Source: Actinotalea sp. JY-7876
GTDB taxonomy: Bacteria > Actinomycetota > Actinomycetes > Actinomycetales > Cellulomonadaceae
Reading direction: 5' to 3'
Assembly: GCF_014042015.1 (NCBI RefSeq)
Contig: NZ_CP059493.1
Location: 310,001-374,000, forward strand
DNA length: 64,000 nucleotides
Made by a program: the position numbers and the translations under genes. How positions within the stretch are numbered: the stretch's first letter is position 1; the number at the start of each line of letters is the position of its first letter. Of the stretch, positions 55,181-62,910 are shown one piece after another. The notes under the pieces were generated by a model, which ran no database searches, was not told where the DNA came from, and saw only the letters and a list, made by a program, of their open reading frames with translations.

Positions 55181-55602
55181 GAGTGCAGTCCTTCCTTGAC
55201 GGCGGCCACGTCGGCCTTGATGCTCGCCTGCGTCCGCTCCGGCGCCGGCGGCATCCCCTTGTCGAGGGCCTTCTTGCCGACCAGCGCCAGGAGCCCGGCG
55301 ACGATCAGGAGGACGACCCCCACGATGAGCGCCGCGAGCCACGGCTCGACCACGTTCGCCAGGCCGAGGATGGCGGTCGTGATGAGGGCCGCCAGGCCGA
55401 AGAACCCGAGGAGCGCGGCGGCGGCGAACAGCCCCGCGCCCGTGCCGGCGTGCTTCGCCTTCGCCGCGAGCTCCGCCTTCGCCAGGCGGATCTCGTCGCG
55501 CACGAGCTGGGACACCTTCTCCGAGAGGGTGCTGACCAGCTCTCCGATGCTCGGTCGGGAGTCCGAGCTGCTCCCTGCGGAGCGACCCAGTGTGCTCGCC
55601 AC
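55177..55602 (-). CDS. Phage holin family (Holin-X / PF07332-like) protein
   Basis: A 141-residue protein. A Ser-rich N-terminus and an amphipathic helix ('IGELVSTLSEKVSQLVRDEIRLAKAELAAKA') precede two transmembrane helices ('GAGLFAAAALLGFFGLAALITTAILGLANVV' and 'PWLAALIVGVVLLIVAGLLALVGKKAL'), and the tail is polar. This is the actinobacterial Holin-X pattern; the family is chromosomal and not a sign of a prophage here, as no other phage genes are present. The GTG has AAGGA at 9 nt. It is co-transcribed with the DUF3618 gene. Confidence 0.85.
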   Translation of the reverse strand: MASTLGRSAGSSSDSRPSIGELVSTLSEKVSQLVRDEIRLAKAELAAKAKHAGTGAGLFAAAALLGFFGLAALITTAILGLANVVEPWLAALIVGVVLLIVAGLLALVGKKALDKGMPPAPERTQASIKADVAAVKEGLHS

Positions 55603-55817
55603 CTCACCACGTCCTTCGTCGTGCGGATCCGCGGCCCCGACGGGGTCCCGGCCTTGTGATCGACATTGTTCTGCACTCCGGGGCCGAGCGCATCAGGGCC
55701 TCGGTCCCGGAAGCGCCGCGGGGCCGGGAGACGACGACGCCCCGCCGGCGGCACGTGCCTCGGGGGCGGGTGCTGCGGACGGGGCGTGAGGGTGACCGGC
55801 ACCGCTGCCGGGTCAGG

Positions 55818-55890
55818 TGGCCACTGGCAGGGTCGAACTGCCGACCTTTCGATTTTCAGTCGAACGCTCTACCAACTGAGCTAAGTGGCC
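55818..55890 (-). tRNA. tRNA-Phe (GAA)
   Basis: A 73-nt cloverleaf on the minus strand. The acceptor stem pairs GGCCACT with AGTGGCC, the D-arm is AGCTCAGTTGGTAGAGC, the anticodon stem-loop has CTGAAAA with anticodon GAA, and the T-arm contains GTTCGA. The discriminator base is A. No CCA is encoded. It is the third gene in a Glu-Asp-Phe cluster. Confidence 0.96.
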
Positions 55891-55919
55891 CTGCGCACTG
55901 CTGAGACTTCACTTCCGAG

Positions 55920-55993
55920 CGACCCCGACGGGACTTGAACCCGCGACCTCCGCCGTGACAGGGCGGCGCGCTAACCAACTGCGCTACGGGGCC
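55920..55993 (-). tRNA. tRNA-Asp (GTC)
   Basis: A 74-nt cloverleaf on the minus strand. The acceptor stem GGCCCCG pairs with CGGGGTC (one G-U pair), the anticodon loop is CTGTCAC with anticodon GTC, and the T-arm is GCGGGTTCAAGTCCCGT. The discriminator is G, as expected for Asp. No CCA is encoded. Confidence 0.96.
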
Positions 55994-56058
55994 TTGTGGT
56001 GAGACAAGGTCCTTGCTTGTCGAACTGGTGCTGCTGGTCCTGCGGTACTGCTGGTCCG

Positions 56059-56131
56059 TACCCCCAACGGGATTCGAACCCGTGCTACCGCCGTGAAAGG
56101 GCGGGGTCCTGGGCCGCTAGACGATGGGGGC
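56059..56131 (-). tRNA. tRNA-Glu (TTC)
   Basis: A 73-nt cloverleaf on the minus strand. The acceptor stem GCCCCCA pairs with TGGGGGT (terminal G-U), the anticodon loop is CTTTCAC with anticodon TTC, and the T-arm is CGGGTTCGAATCCCG. It is the first gene after the promoter at 56182-56210. No CCA is encoded. Confidence 0.96.
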
Positions 56132-56181
56132 CCGTGTCACGTCGGACGCCCGTGACGTCATCGCGTCGTAAGACCTCGGAA

Positions 56182-56210
56182 AGCATACGGGCTGCAGGCG
56201 GGATCTCCAA
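56182..56210 (-). promoter_or_regulatory. Sigma-70-type promoter of the tRNA operon
   Basis: On the minus strand TTGGAG (56205-56210) is separated by exactly 17 nt from TATGCT (56182-56187), matching the housekeeping consensus well. The -10 is 50 nt upstream of the mature 5' end of tRNA-Glu, leaving a short leader. Confidence 0.75.
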
Positions 56211-56272
56211 AGCGGGGGTCCTCCGGCGCCGGAGCGGGTCCGGCGCGCGGCCCCGTGGGCCATGATGGCCGG

Positions 56273-56626
56273 GTGGTCGAGATGGCGCGGGAGGCGTTCG
56301 AGGACGCGGTGCGTGACGCCCTCGACCTCATCCCGCCCGAGCTCGCCGAGCGCATGGACAACGTCGTCGTGCTGGTCGAGGACGACGCGCCGCCCGAGGA
56401 GCCCGAGCTGCTGGGCCTCTACGAGGGCGTGGCCCTGACGGAGCGCGACGGCTGGTGGGCCGCGGGCTCCCTCCCGGACCGCATCACGATCTACCGCAAC
56501 CCGACCCTCGCGATCTGCGAGACGGTCGAGGAGGTCGTCGAGGAGGTCGCCGTGACGGTGGTGCACGAGATCGCGCACCACTTCGGCATCGACGACGAGC
56601 GGCTGCACGAGCTGGGCTGGGCCTGA
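56273..56626 (+). CDS. Metallopeptidase family (Zincin_1/DUF1025-like) protein
   Basis: A 117-residue protein of the minimal zincin family: 'REAFEDAVRDALDLIPPELAERMDNVVVLVEDD', 'LLGLYEGVALTERD', 'ITIYRNPTLAIC' and the metal-binding 'VVHEIAHHFGIDDERLHELGW' (HExxH with a downstream acidic ligand). Members are small cytosolic proteins; peptidase activity has not generally been shown. GTG 56273 is preferred; ATG 56282 and ATG 56255 are alternatives. It lies 20 nt upstream of the LLM oxidoreductase gene, so the two are probably co-transcribed. Confidence 0.88.
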   Translation: MVEMAREAFEDAVRDALDLIPPELAERMDNVVVLVEDDAPPEEPELLGLYEGVALTERDGWWAAGSLPDRITIYRNPTLAICETVEEVVEEVAVTVVHEIAHHFGIDDERLHELGWA

Positions 56627-56646
56627 GGGACGAGAGGGGTCGTCGG

Positions 56647-57558
56647 ATGCGGATCGGGATCGTGCTGCTGCCGCAGGAGCGGTGGGCGGTGGACCGTCAC
56701 CGGTGGGTGCGGGCCGAGGAGTACGGCTTCGACCACCTGTGGACCTACGACCACCTCGCGTGGCGCAGCCTCGCGGACGAGCCGTGGCTCGCCACCGTGC
56801 CCCTGCTCGCCGCGGCCGCGGCCGTCACGCGCCGCGTCCGGCTCGGGACCTGGGTCGCCAGCCCGAACTTCCGCCACCCGGTGCCGTTCGCGAAGGACGT
56901 CATGGGGCTGGACGACGTCAGCGAGGGCCGGTTCCTCGTCGGCGTCGGCGCCGGCGGGACGGGGTTCGACGCCGAGGTGCTCGGGCCACCGGTCACGACG
57001 CGCGTGCGCACCGAGCGGTTCGAGGAGTTCGTCGCGCTCCTGGACAGGCTGCTCTCCCAGCCGGTGACCGACTGGGAGGGCGAGCACTTCGCCGCCCACG
57101 GGGCGCGCATGCTCCCGGGGTGCGTGCAGCGCCCCCGCGTGCCGTTCGTCGTCGCCGCCAACGGCCCGCGCGCCCTGCGCGTCGCGGCACGGTACGGCCA
57201 GGGCTGGGCGACGTACGGCAGCGGGACGGGCGCGGGCGCCGGCGAGGGTGTCGTCGGCCGGGCGGCCGAGGCCGAACGGTGGTGGCGGGACCTCGCGGGG
57301 CTCGTCGAGCGGTTCGAGACCGCGGTGCGTGACGCGGGGCGGGACCCGGCGACGGTCGACCGCTACCTCAACATCGACGCGGCGCCCGTGTTCTCGCTGG
57401 AGTCGCTCGCGGTGCTGGAGGAGGGCGTCGCCCGCGCCGCGGCGCTCGGCTTCACGGATGTCGTCGTGCACTGGCCGCGTGAGGGCGGGGTCTACGCGGG
57501 CCGGGTCGAGGTGCTCGAGGAGGTCGCCGCGAACCTGGACCGGCTCCGCGCCCTCTGA
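56647..57558 (+). CDS. LLM class flavin-dependent oxidoreductase
   Basis: A 303-residue luciferase-like monooxygenase/F420-type TIM barrel. 'RIGIVLLPQERW', 'AEEYGFDHLWTYDHLAW', 'VRLGTWVASPNFRHPVPFAKDVMGLDDVSEGRFLVGVGAGG' and 'VPFVVAANGPRALRVAARYGQGWATY' match the LLM fold, with the cofactor-side 'RFLVGVGAG' loop. Whether it uses FMN or coenzyme F420 cannot be told from sequence alone. GAGAGGGG lies 11 nt upstream of the ATG. It converges with galE. Confidence 0.9.
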   Translation: MRIGIVLLPQERWAVDRHRWVRAEEYGFDHLWTYDHLAWRSLADEPWLATVPLLAAAAAVTRRVRLGTWVASPNFRHPVPFAKDVMGLDDVSEGRFLVGVGAGGTGFDAEVLGPPVTTRVRTERFEEFVALLDRLLSQPVTDWEGEHFAAHGARMLPGCVQRPRVPFVVAANGPRALRVAARYGQGWATYGSGTGAGAGEGVVGRAAEAERWWRDLAGLVERFETAVRDAGRDPATVDRYLNIDAAPVFSLESLAVLEEGVARAAALGFTDVVVHWPREGGVYAGRVEVLEEVAANLDRLRAL

Positions 57559-57588
57559 GGGCCACGCTCGGGCCGCGCAGAGGGCGGG

Positions 57589-58566
57589 TCAGGAGTGGGC
57601 GCTGCGCGCCTGCCACGCGCTCGCGACCATCTCCGTGAGCGTGTGGCGCATCCGCCAGTCCAGGTCGCGCGCCGCGGCCTCGCCGGACGCGACGATGCGG
57701 GCGGGGTCGCCCGGGCGGCGGGGTGCGGCCTCCGGCTCGAACTCGACACCCGTGACCTGTGCCATGGCCGTCATGATCTGGCGCACCGAGACGCCGTCGC
57801 CGCTGCCGAGGTTGTAGACGGGCTGCAGGTCGCGGCCCTCGGCGAGGGCTCGCGCGGCCGCGACGTGCGACGTCGCGAGGTCGGCGACGTGGACGTAGTC
57901 GCGCACGCACGTGCCGTCGGGCGTCGGGTAGTCCGTGCCGTTGATGCGGGGGGTGCGGCCCGCGACCAGCGCGTCCAGGACCAGCGGGAACAGGTTGTGC
58001 GGGCTCGTGTCGTAGAGCTCCGGGCGGCCGGACCCGACGACGTTGAAGTAGCGCAGGGACGTGTGCCGCAGGGGTGCGGTGCCGTCGGCGGTCGCGCGGG
58101 CCTGGTCGCGCAGGAGCCACTCGCCGATGAGCTTGCTCTCGCCGTAGGGCGACTCCGGCGCGGGCGGCGTCGCCTCGGTGACGAGGTCGGTGTGCGGGGT
58201 GCCGTAGACGGCAGCGCTCGAGGAGAACACGACGGCGGTGACGTCCGCGTCGGCCATCGCGCGCAGCAGGTGCGCGGTGCCGGTGACGTTCTGCTCGTAG
58301 GTGTGGAGCGGGCGCTGCACGCTCACGCCGGCGTACTTGTAGCCCGCGAGGTGCACGACCCCCGTCACTCCGTGCTCGCGCATCGCGGTCGTGACCGCGG
58401 CGGTGTCCAGGATGCTGGCCCGGACCAGGGGGACGTCGTCGGGCACGAACGCCTCGTGGCCGCTCGACAGGTCGTCCACGACGACCGCGTCGAGGCCCGC
58501 GTCGAGGAACGCGCGGACGACGTGGGATCCGATGTAGCCGGCGCCGCCGGTCACGAGCCAGGTCAT
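57589..58566 (-). CDS. galE: UDP-glucose 4-epimerase
   Basis: A 325-residue extended SDR. 'VTGGAGYIGSHVVRAFL' is the NAD-binding motif, 'VVDDLSSGHEAFVP' the nucleotide-sugar epimerase signature, Ser in 'VFSSSAAVYGTP', and the catalytic 'SPYGESK' (YxxxK) follows. 'LRYFNVVGSGRPEL', 'DYPTPDGTCVRDYVHVADLA' and 'YNLGSGDGVSVRQIM' are typical of GalE. It interconverts UDP-glucose and UDP-galactose. The start is set by 'MTWLVTGGAGYIG'; two CAGAA-type direct repeats lie 26-45 nt upstream. Confidence 0.94.
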   Translation of the reverse strand: MTWLVTGGAGYIGSHVVRAFLDAGLDAVVVDDLSSGHEAFVPDDVPLVRASILDTAAVTTAMREHGVTGVVHLAGYKYAGVSVQRPLHTYEQNVTGTAHLLRAMADADVTAVVFSSSAAVYGTPHTDLVTEATPPAPESPYGESKLIGEWLLRDQARATADGTAPLRHTSLRYFNVVGSGRPELYDTSPHNLFPLVLDALVAGRTPRINGTDYPTPDGTCVRDYVHVADLATSHVAAARALAEGRDLQPVYNLGSGDGVSVRQIMTAMAQVTGVEFEPEAAPRRPGDPARIVASGEAAARDLDWRMRHTLTEMVASAWQARSAHS

Positions 58567-58591
58567 GACGACATCGTTCCACGCGCCCGAT

Positions 58592-58611
58592 CAGAAATCA
58601 ACAGAATCGAA
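58592..58611 (-). promoter_or_regulatory. Tandem CAGAA direct repeats upstream of galE
   Basis: CAGAAATCAA and CAGAATCGAA lie end to end (8 of 10 identical; 10-bp period) in a 27-bp AT-rich pocket within otherwise G+C-rich sequence, directly upstream of galE on the minus strand. The form is like direct-repeat operators of DeoR-family sugar regulators. No such regulator is in the window. Confidence 0.5.
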
Positions 58612-58642
58612 CACTGCGGAGAGTGCTGACGGGTCGCGGACA

Positions 58643-58680
58643 CGACGACGCCCGGCGGCCGTGGCCACCGGGCGTCGTCG
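58643..58680 (-). terminator. Hairpin terminator after the GlsB/YeaQ gene
   Basis: A 13-bp perfect stem (CGACGACGCCCGG at 58643-58655 with CCGGGCGTCGTCG at 58668-58680) closes on a 12-nt GGCC-rich loop. It lies 21 nt beyond the minus-strand stop of the GlsB-like gene and 76 nt upstream of galE, so it separates the two transcripts. Confidence 0.75.
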
Positions 58681-58701
58681 CTGTCCCGCCGGGCGTTCGC
58701 G

Positions 58702-58974
58702 TCAGACGCGGCGGCGACGGCCGAGCATGTTGGCCGCGATCGTCACGCCGATCGCGGCGAGCGCCACCTGGATGATGAGCTCGATCCAGTCGATGCCGTC
58801 GGTCTCCTCGAGGTTGAGCTGGCCCGCGATCCACGTGCCCAGGAGGGCGGCGAGGATGCCGACGATGATCGTGACGAGGATGGAGATGTTCTGCTTGCCC
58901 GGCGCGAAGAGCCGTCCGAGCGCGCCGATGACGATGCCGACGACGATCGCGGCGATGATGGAGCCGACTCCCAT
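58702..58974 (-). CDS. GlsB/YeaQ/YmgE family stress-response membrane protein
   Basis: A 90-residue protein with three hydrophobic helices: 'SIIAAIVVGIVIGALGRLFAPG', 'ILVTIIVGILAALLGTWIAG' and 'LIIQVALAAIGVTIAANML'. The 'GRLFAPG' turn is the family signature (Transgly_assoc, PF04226). The tail is basic ('GRRRRV'). Members are stress-induced and membrane-bound; the mechanism is unknown. The ATG has GGAGG at 5 nt. It is divergent from the MscS gene. Confidence 0.9.
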   Translation of the reverse strand: MGVGSIIAAIVVGIVIGALGRLFAPGKQNISILVTIIVGILAALLGTWIAGQLNLEETDGIDWIELIIQVALAAIGVTIAANMLGRRRRV

Positions 58975-59133
58975 GGTGTCCTCCGTTGCTGAGACTTCGG
59001 TGTAGGGCTGACCCTCGCGTCGGACGGTAGACCCGGCGGGTGGTCCCCGCACGTCGAGTCGATCGTGGACGCCACGGGACAGAACGGACGTCCGGCGTGC
59101 GTGGCCCCGCGGCGCTCGGCCTAGCCTGGTCGG

Positions 59134-60546
59134 GTGACCCCCACCCTCGCGTCCCTCCAGCACCTCGCCGGTGATGCGCTCGCCGGCCCCGCGCCGACCG
59201 CCGCGGTCGTGCCCGACGACGGCACGGCGGCGGGCCCGGTCATCGTCCTCGCGATCGCCGGGGCGCTCATCGTCGCGCTCGTCGTGGCCGAGGTGGTCGC
59301 CGCCGTCGTGCGGGCCGTGGGGCGTCGCACGTGGCTCGCCGAGAACCTCTCGCGCCGTGCCCGGCTCCCGCTGCGCGCCGTGCTGGTCGTGGCCGGCATC
59401 TGGGTCGCGCTGCGGATCGTCACGGAGCCGCCGCCGGAGGGGCCCGCGTGGACCCCCGGCGTGGAGCACGCGCTGCTCATCGGCGTGATCATCGGTGTGG
59501 CCTGGCTGATCGGCGCGCTCGCGTTCGTCGTCGAGGACGCGGCCACGCGGCGGTACCGCACCGACGTGCCGGACAACCGCCACGCGCGCCGCGTCCGGAC
59601 CCAGGTCATGATCCTGCGCCGGCTCACGGTCGCGGTCCTCGTGCTGTGCGCGATCGCGGGCGTGCTGCTCACCTTCGACGGGGCGCGCGCGGCCGGCGCC
59701 GGCGTCCTGGCGTCCGCCGGGCTGCTGTCCGTCGTCGCCGGCCTGGCCGCCCAGACGTCCCTCGCGAACGTGTTCGCGGGCCTGCAGCTCGCGTTCACGG
59801 ACGCCATCCGGGTCGACGACGTCGTCGTGGTGCAGGGGGAGTGGGGCCGCATCGAGGAGATCACGATGACCTACGTCGTCGTGCACCTCTGGGACGACCG
59901 GCGGCTCATCCTGCCGTCCACGTGGTTCACGACCACGCCGTTCGAGAACTGGACCCGCCGCGCCGCCGACCTGCTCGGGACCGTCGAGCTGGACCTCGAC
60001 TGGGAGGTCCCGGTCGCCGAGATGCGTGCGGAGCTCGTCCGGCTGCTCAACGAGAGCGGGCTGTGGGACCACCGCGTGGGCGTGCTCCAGGTCACCGAGG
60101 CCACCGGAGGCTTCGTGCGGATCCGCGCGCTCGCGAGCGCGGCCGACGCGCCGACGCTCTTCGACCTGCGGTGCGAGGTGCGCGAGGGCCTCGTCAACTG
60201 GCTCCAGGCCCAGCACCCCGAGGCCCTCCCCCGCAGCCGCTGGCAGGAGACCGCTCCGGTGGACCGGTCGACCGCGACGCCGGGCGCCCGGCCCGACGCG
60301 CTGCCCCCCACGCCCCCCACCGCGCCGGTCGCCACCGGCGTGCCCACGCGTGAGGACACCGTCCGGCTCGACCCGGGCAAGGACTCGCGGCTCTTCACGG
60401 GCAGCATCCCCGCGCTCGAGCGCTCCCGGGCCTTCACGGGCCCGGGGATCGAGGTGATCGCCGAGCGCGAGCAGATCGCGCGCGAGATGGAGGGCGAGCC
60501 CGAGCCCGAGCCCGAGCGCGGCGAGCGCCGGTCGCGCGAGCGCTGA
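59134..60546 (+). CDS. MscS family mechanosensitive ion channel
   Basis: A 470-residue channel. Four to five hydrophobic segments lie at about 33-60, 78-97, 115-135, 160-182 and 183-205. The pore-lining segment and β-domain read 'GLLSVVAGLAAQTSLANVFAGLQLAFTDAIRVDDVVVVQGEWGRIEEI' and 'RRLILPSTWF', which are the MscS/YnaI core. The C-terminal 110 residues are Pro/Thr-rich and end in a charged 'EPEPEPERGERRSRER', an unusual cytoplasmic tail. It releases solutes on hypo-osmotic shock. GTG 59134 has no strong ribosome site. Confidence 0.92.
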   Translation: MTPTLASLQHLAGDALAGPAPTAAVVPDDGTAAGPVIVLAIAGALIVALVVAEVVAAVVRAVGRRTWLAENLSRRARLPLRAVLVVAGIWVALRIVTEPPPEGPAWTPGVEHALLIGVIIGVAWLIGALAFVVEDAATRRYRTDVPDNRHARRVRTQVMILRRLTVAVLVLCAIAGVLLTFDGARAAGAGVLASAGLLSVVAGLAAQTSLANVFAGLQLAFTDAIRVDDVVVVQGEWGRIEEITMTYVVVHLWDDRRLILPSTWFTTTPFENWTRRAADLLGTVELDLDWEVPVAEMRAELVRLLNESGLWDHRVGVLQVTEATGGFVRIRALASAADAPTLFDLRCEVREGLVNWLQAQHPEALPRSRWQETAPVDRSTATPGARPDALPPTPPTAPVATGVPTREDTVRLDPGKDSRLFTGSIPALERSRAFTGPGIEVIAEREQIAREMEGEPEPEPERGERRSRER

Positions 60547-60594
60547 CGGGCGAGCGCTGACGGGCGCAGGCCCGACGGCGCCGTCGGCGTCGCC

Positions 60595-61530
60595 TCAGCG
60601 GGTCGCGCGCCCGATCGCGGCGAGGGCCTCGGCGGCGACGACGTCCTGGCCCTCGACCAGGCACGAGCGGGCGAGCGACGCCGAGACGCGGATGGCGGCA
60701 GCCCGCGCCCGCAGCTCGCGGTCGGGCGGGACGGCTCCGTACGCCTGGACGAAGGCCCGGCGGGCGGCGCCGTCGAACGCCGAGAAGGCGATCATCAGGT
60801 CGACGCAGGGGTCCGCGAGGGCGGTGTCGCCCCAGTCGATGACGCCGCTCGCACGCCCGTCGTGGACCAGCAGGTGCCGCACGTGCAGGTCGCCGTGGAC
60901 GAGCACCGCCCCGGCGGGGTCGGCCGGGGGCAGGTGCTCGGCCTCGGCGAGCAGCGTCCGGGCGGCCGGGGGCACGGGCACGCCGAGGGCCGTGATCGCG
61001 TCGAGCTGGCCGCGGCCCCGTTCCGCCATGACGGCCGGCTCGCTGCGCCGGTTCGGGTCGGTCAGCAGGGTGAGCCCGTCGGTGGCCAGCGCCGCCACGG
61101 TCTCGCGCGCGAGCGCCGGGTCGTGCAGCTCGCGCAGGAGGGCGCCCACGGCCCGCGCGACGGCGGCGCGGTCGGCGTCGGGCAGGGCGGCGCGGGCCAG
61201 CTCCACGCCGGGCAGGGGGCGCGTGCCCCAGAAAGGCCAGGGGACCTCGGGGGTCGGCGTGCCCAACCGCTCCGGGAAGGGGATCGGCACGGCGAAGCGG
61301 TCGGCGAGGTGCCGCAGGACCGCGACCTCCTGCCGCGCGCCGCGCAGCGCGATCTCGCGGTGCACGAACCGGAAGAGCCAGTCGTCGCCGACCGCGAGCA
61401 CGGCGTTGTCCCAGCCGGCGTCGAAGGCTCGCACGGGCAGGTCCGCGAGGTCGGGGAACTGCTCGGCGATGACGCGCGCCGCGAGCTCCGGGCCGACCAC
61501 GCGCTCCGGGGCCCACTCCGGGGTGGTCAC
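60595..61530 (-). CDS. APH family phosphotransferase
   Basis: A 311-residue APH-fold kinase. The N-lobe has 'FDAGWDNAVLAVGDDWLFRFVHREIA', the catalytic loop is 'LVHGDLHVRHLLVHDG' (HGDxxxxH in place of N), and the metal-binding Asp is in 'GVIDWGDTALADPCVDLMI'. The position normally filled by Asn is His, also seen in some macrolide or homoserine-kinase-like relatives. 'WPFWGTRPLPGVEL' is another marker. The substrate is unknown. The GTG start overlaps the EAL gene stop (GTGA), so it is co-transcribed with a c-di-GMP phosphodiesterase. Confidence 0.87.
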   Translation of the reverse strand: MTTPEWAPERVVGPELAARVIAEQFPDLADLPVRAFDAGWDNAVLAVGDDWLFRFVHREIALRGARQEVAVLRHLADRFAVPIPFPERLGTPTPEVPWPFWGTRPLPGVELARAALPDADRAAVARAVGALLRELHDPALARETVAALATDGLTLLTDPNRRSEPAVMAERGRGQLDAITALGVPVPPAARTLLAEAEHLPPADPAGAVLVHGDLHVRHLLVHDGRASGVIDWGDTALADPCVDLMIAFSAFDGAARRAFVQAYGAVPPDRELRARAAAIRVSASLARSCLVEGQDVVAAEALAAIGRATR

Positions 61531-62771
61531 CGGCGGGCCTGGCGCGGGATGCGTCCGTCGACACCGCGTCCGTGCAGGGCCATGACCTGCGGTGACGTGG
61601 GCGCCGGCGGGAGCGCGCCCGGCCGCCCGACGGCGTAGCCCTGCACGGCCTCCGCGCCGAGCGCGTGCCAGGCGCCGAGGTCGGCGACGTCCTCGATGCC
61701 CTCGACGACGAGCCGGGCGCCGGTGGCGTGGGCGAACTCGATGAGCGCGCCGCCGAGGGCGCGGCGCAGGGGGCTCAGCGCGAGGTCCTGGGTCAGCGAC
61801 ATGTCGAGCTTGATCGTGTCGGGCGCGAGCTGCAGCACGTGGCGCAGGCTCGCGAACCCGGCCCCCGCGTCGTCGACGGCGATCTTCGCCCCGCGGTCGC
61901 GGAGCGCCGCGACCGCGTCCCGGAGCAGGGGGTAGTCCTCGACCATGGCGTGCTCGGTGATCTCGACCACCACGGTGCGTTGCGAGCGCTCGAGCAGCGC
62001 GTGCAGCCGCGGCGAGGCGAGCGTGCCGGGCGAGGCGTTGACCGCGACGTCGACGTCGAGCGGGAGCCCGCGCGTGCCCTCGAGCGCCGCCTCGATCGCC
62101 AGGAGCTCCAGCTCGGTGCCCCGCCCCGCCTCGTGCGCGGCGGCGAACCACACGTCCGGCGGGCGCAGCGGCTCGACGTCGACGCGCGTCAGCGCCTCGA
62201 CCGCGAGCAGGCGCCCGTCGGCGAACGCGTAGATGGGCTGGTAGACGAGGTGGAAGCGCCGACCGTCGACGACGTCGTCGACCTGGCGGGCGAGCCGCTC
62301 GGCCTCCGCCGACCGCTCGCGCACGGGCGCGATGGCCTCCCGGATCTCGGTCCGCAGCTCCGTGCGCAGCTGCCGCTCGTACTCGCGCTGCCGCAGCTGC
62401 AGCGCCAACGCGGCGACGCAGCCGACCGCGACGAACATGGCGCCCCGCACGAGCCAGCTCGCCGGGTCCTGGTGCTCGCCCGTGGCCACGTCGAGCGGCA
62501 TGAGCGGCCCGCAGAGCAGGGTCGCCGCGAGCGCCGTCACGACCGACCCGCGAACCCCGAACGGGAGCGTCGCGAGCACGATCGGCACGTAGAACAGGTG
62601 GGGTGTGGACAGCACCGTGCCGCCGGAGGCGTGGACGAGGAGCCAGCAGCCCGCGAGGCCGGCCGCGACGGTGAGGGCGCCGACCCAGCCGGGCGTCGTC
62701 ATCGAGCGCCGGACGGCGCGGTCGAGCCACGACACGCCGGGCGTGCGCGGGTCGGTGGTCGTCGCGGTCAT
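61527..62771 (-). CDS. Membrane-bound EAL-domain c-di-GMP phosphodiesterase
   Basis: A 414-residue protein. Four hydrophobic segments (about 30-48, 57-72, 78-93, 108-124) form a MASE-like membrane sensor, followed by a short charged linker. The EAL domain (about 160-395) keeps the metal and catalytic residues: 'VEALTRVD' (EAL), Asn in 'VAVNASPGTL', Glu in 'VVVEITEHAM', Asp pair in 'IAVDDAGAGFASL', Lys in 'DTIKLDMSL', and Glu in 'VVEGIEDVADL', with 'VQGYAVGRP'. It should be an active phosphodiesterase. No GGDEF domain is present. The ATG has GAGGA at 5 nt. Confidence 0.93.
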   Translation of the reverse strand: MTATTTDPRTPGVSWLDRAVRRSMTTPGWVGALTVAAGLAGCWLLVHASGGTVLSTPHLFYVPIVLATLPFGVRGSVVTALAATLLCGPLMPLDVATGEHQDPASWLVRGAMFVAVGCVAALALQLRQREYERQLRTELRTEIREAIAPVRERSAEAERLARQVDDVVDGRRFHLVYQPIYAFADGRLLAVEALTRVDVEPLRPPDVWFAAAHEAGRGTELELLAIEAALEGTRGLPLDVDVAVNASPGTLASPRLHALLERSQRTVVVEITEHAMVEDYPLLRDAVAALRDRGAKIAVDDAGAGFASLRHVLQLAPDTIKLDMSLTQDLALSPLRRALGGALIEFAHATGARLVVEGIEDVADLGAWHALGAEAVQGYAVGRPGALPPAPTSPQVMALHGRGVDGRIPRQARR

Positions 62772-62801
62772 CGCCGTCCTCAGCGTCGAGCGGGGCTGTC
62801 A

Positions 62802-62816
62802 CGGTCATTGTGACCG
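62802..62816. promoter_or_regulatory. CGGTCA-TTG-TGACCG palindrome before the EAL gene
   Basis: A perfect 6+6 inverted repeat with a 3-nt centre, 31 nt upstream of the EAL gene start. It overlaps a TCACAAT element on the minus strand that could be part of the promoter. Confidence 0.5.
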
Positions 62817-62884
62817 GCGACGGTGGCTCCGCGGGAACGCTTGGGTGTTTGGTCCCAGGACGGACGCATCTGGGTGGTCGGGAA

Positions 62885-62900
62885 TGACCCGGTCGGGTCA
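62885..62900. promoter_or_regulatory. TGACCCG-GT-CGGGTCA palindrome
   Basis: A perfect 7+7 inverted repeat with a 2-nt centre, between the flavoenzyme stop and the EAL promoter. It shares TGACC/GGTCA half-sites with the palindrome at 62802-62816, in the opposite arrangement. It could be an operator or a weak terminator of the upstream gene. Confidence 0.45.
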
Positions 62901-62910
62901 GTGCACGCTG

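Noticed and set aside
55177-55602. The holin-like protein suggested a prophage remnant.
   Set aside because: Holin-X proteins are ordinary chromosomal proteins in actinobacteria, paired with DUF3618, and no other phage genes or att sites are visible beside the tRNAs.
55818-56131. The tRNA cluster was examined as an integration site (direct repeats of tRNA 3' ends).
   Set aside because: No second copy of any tRNA 3' end and no integrase was found in the window.
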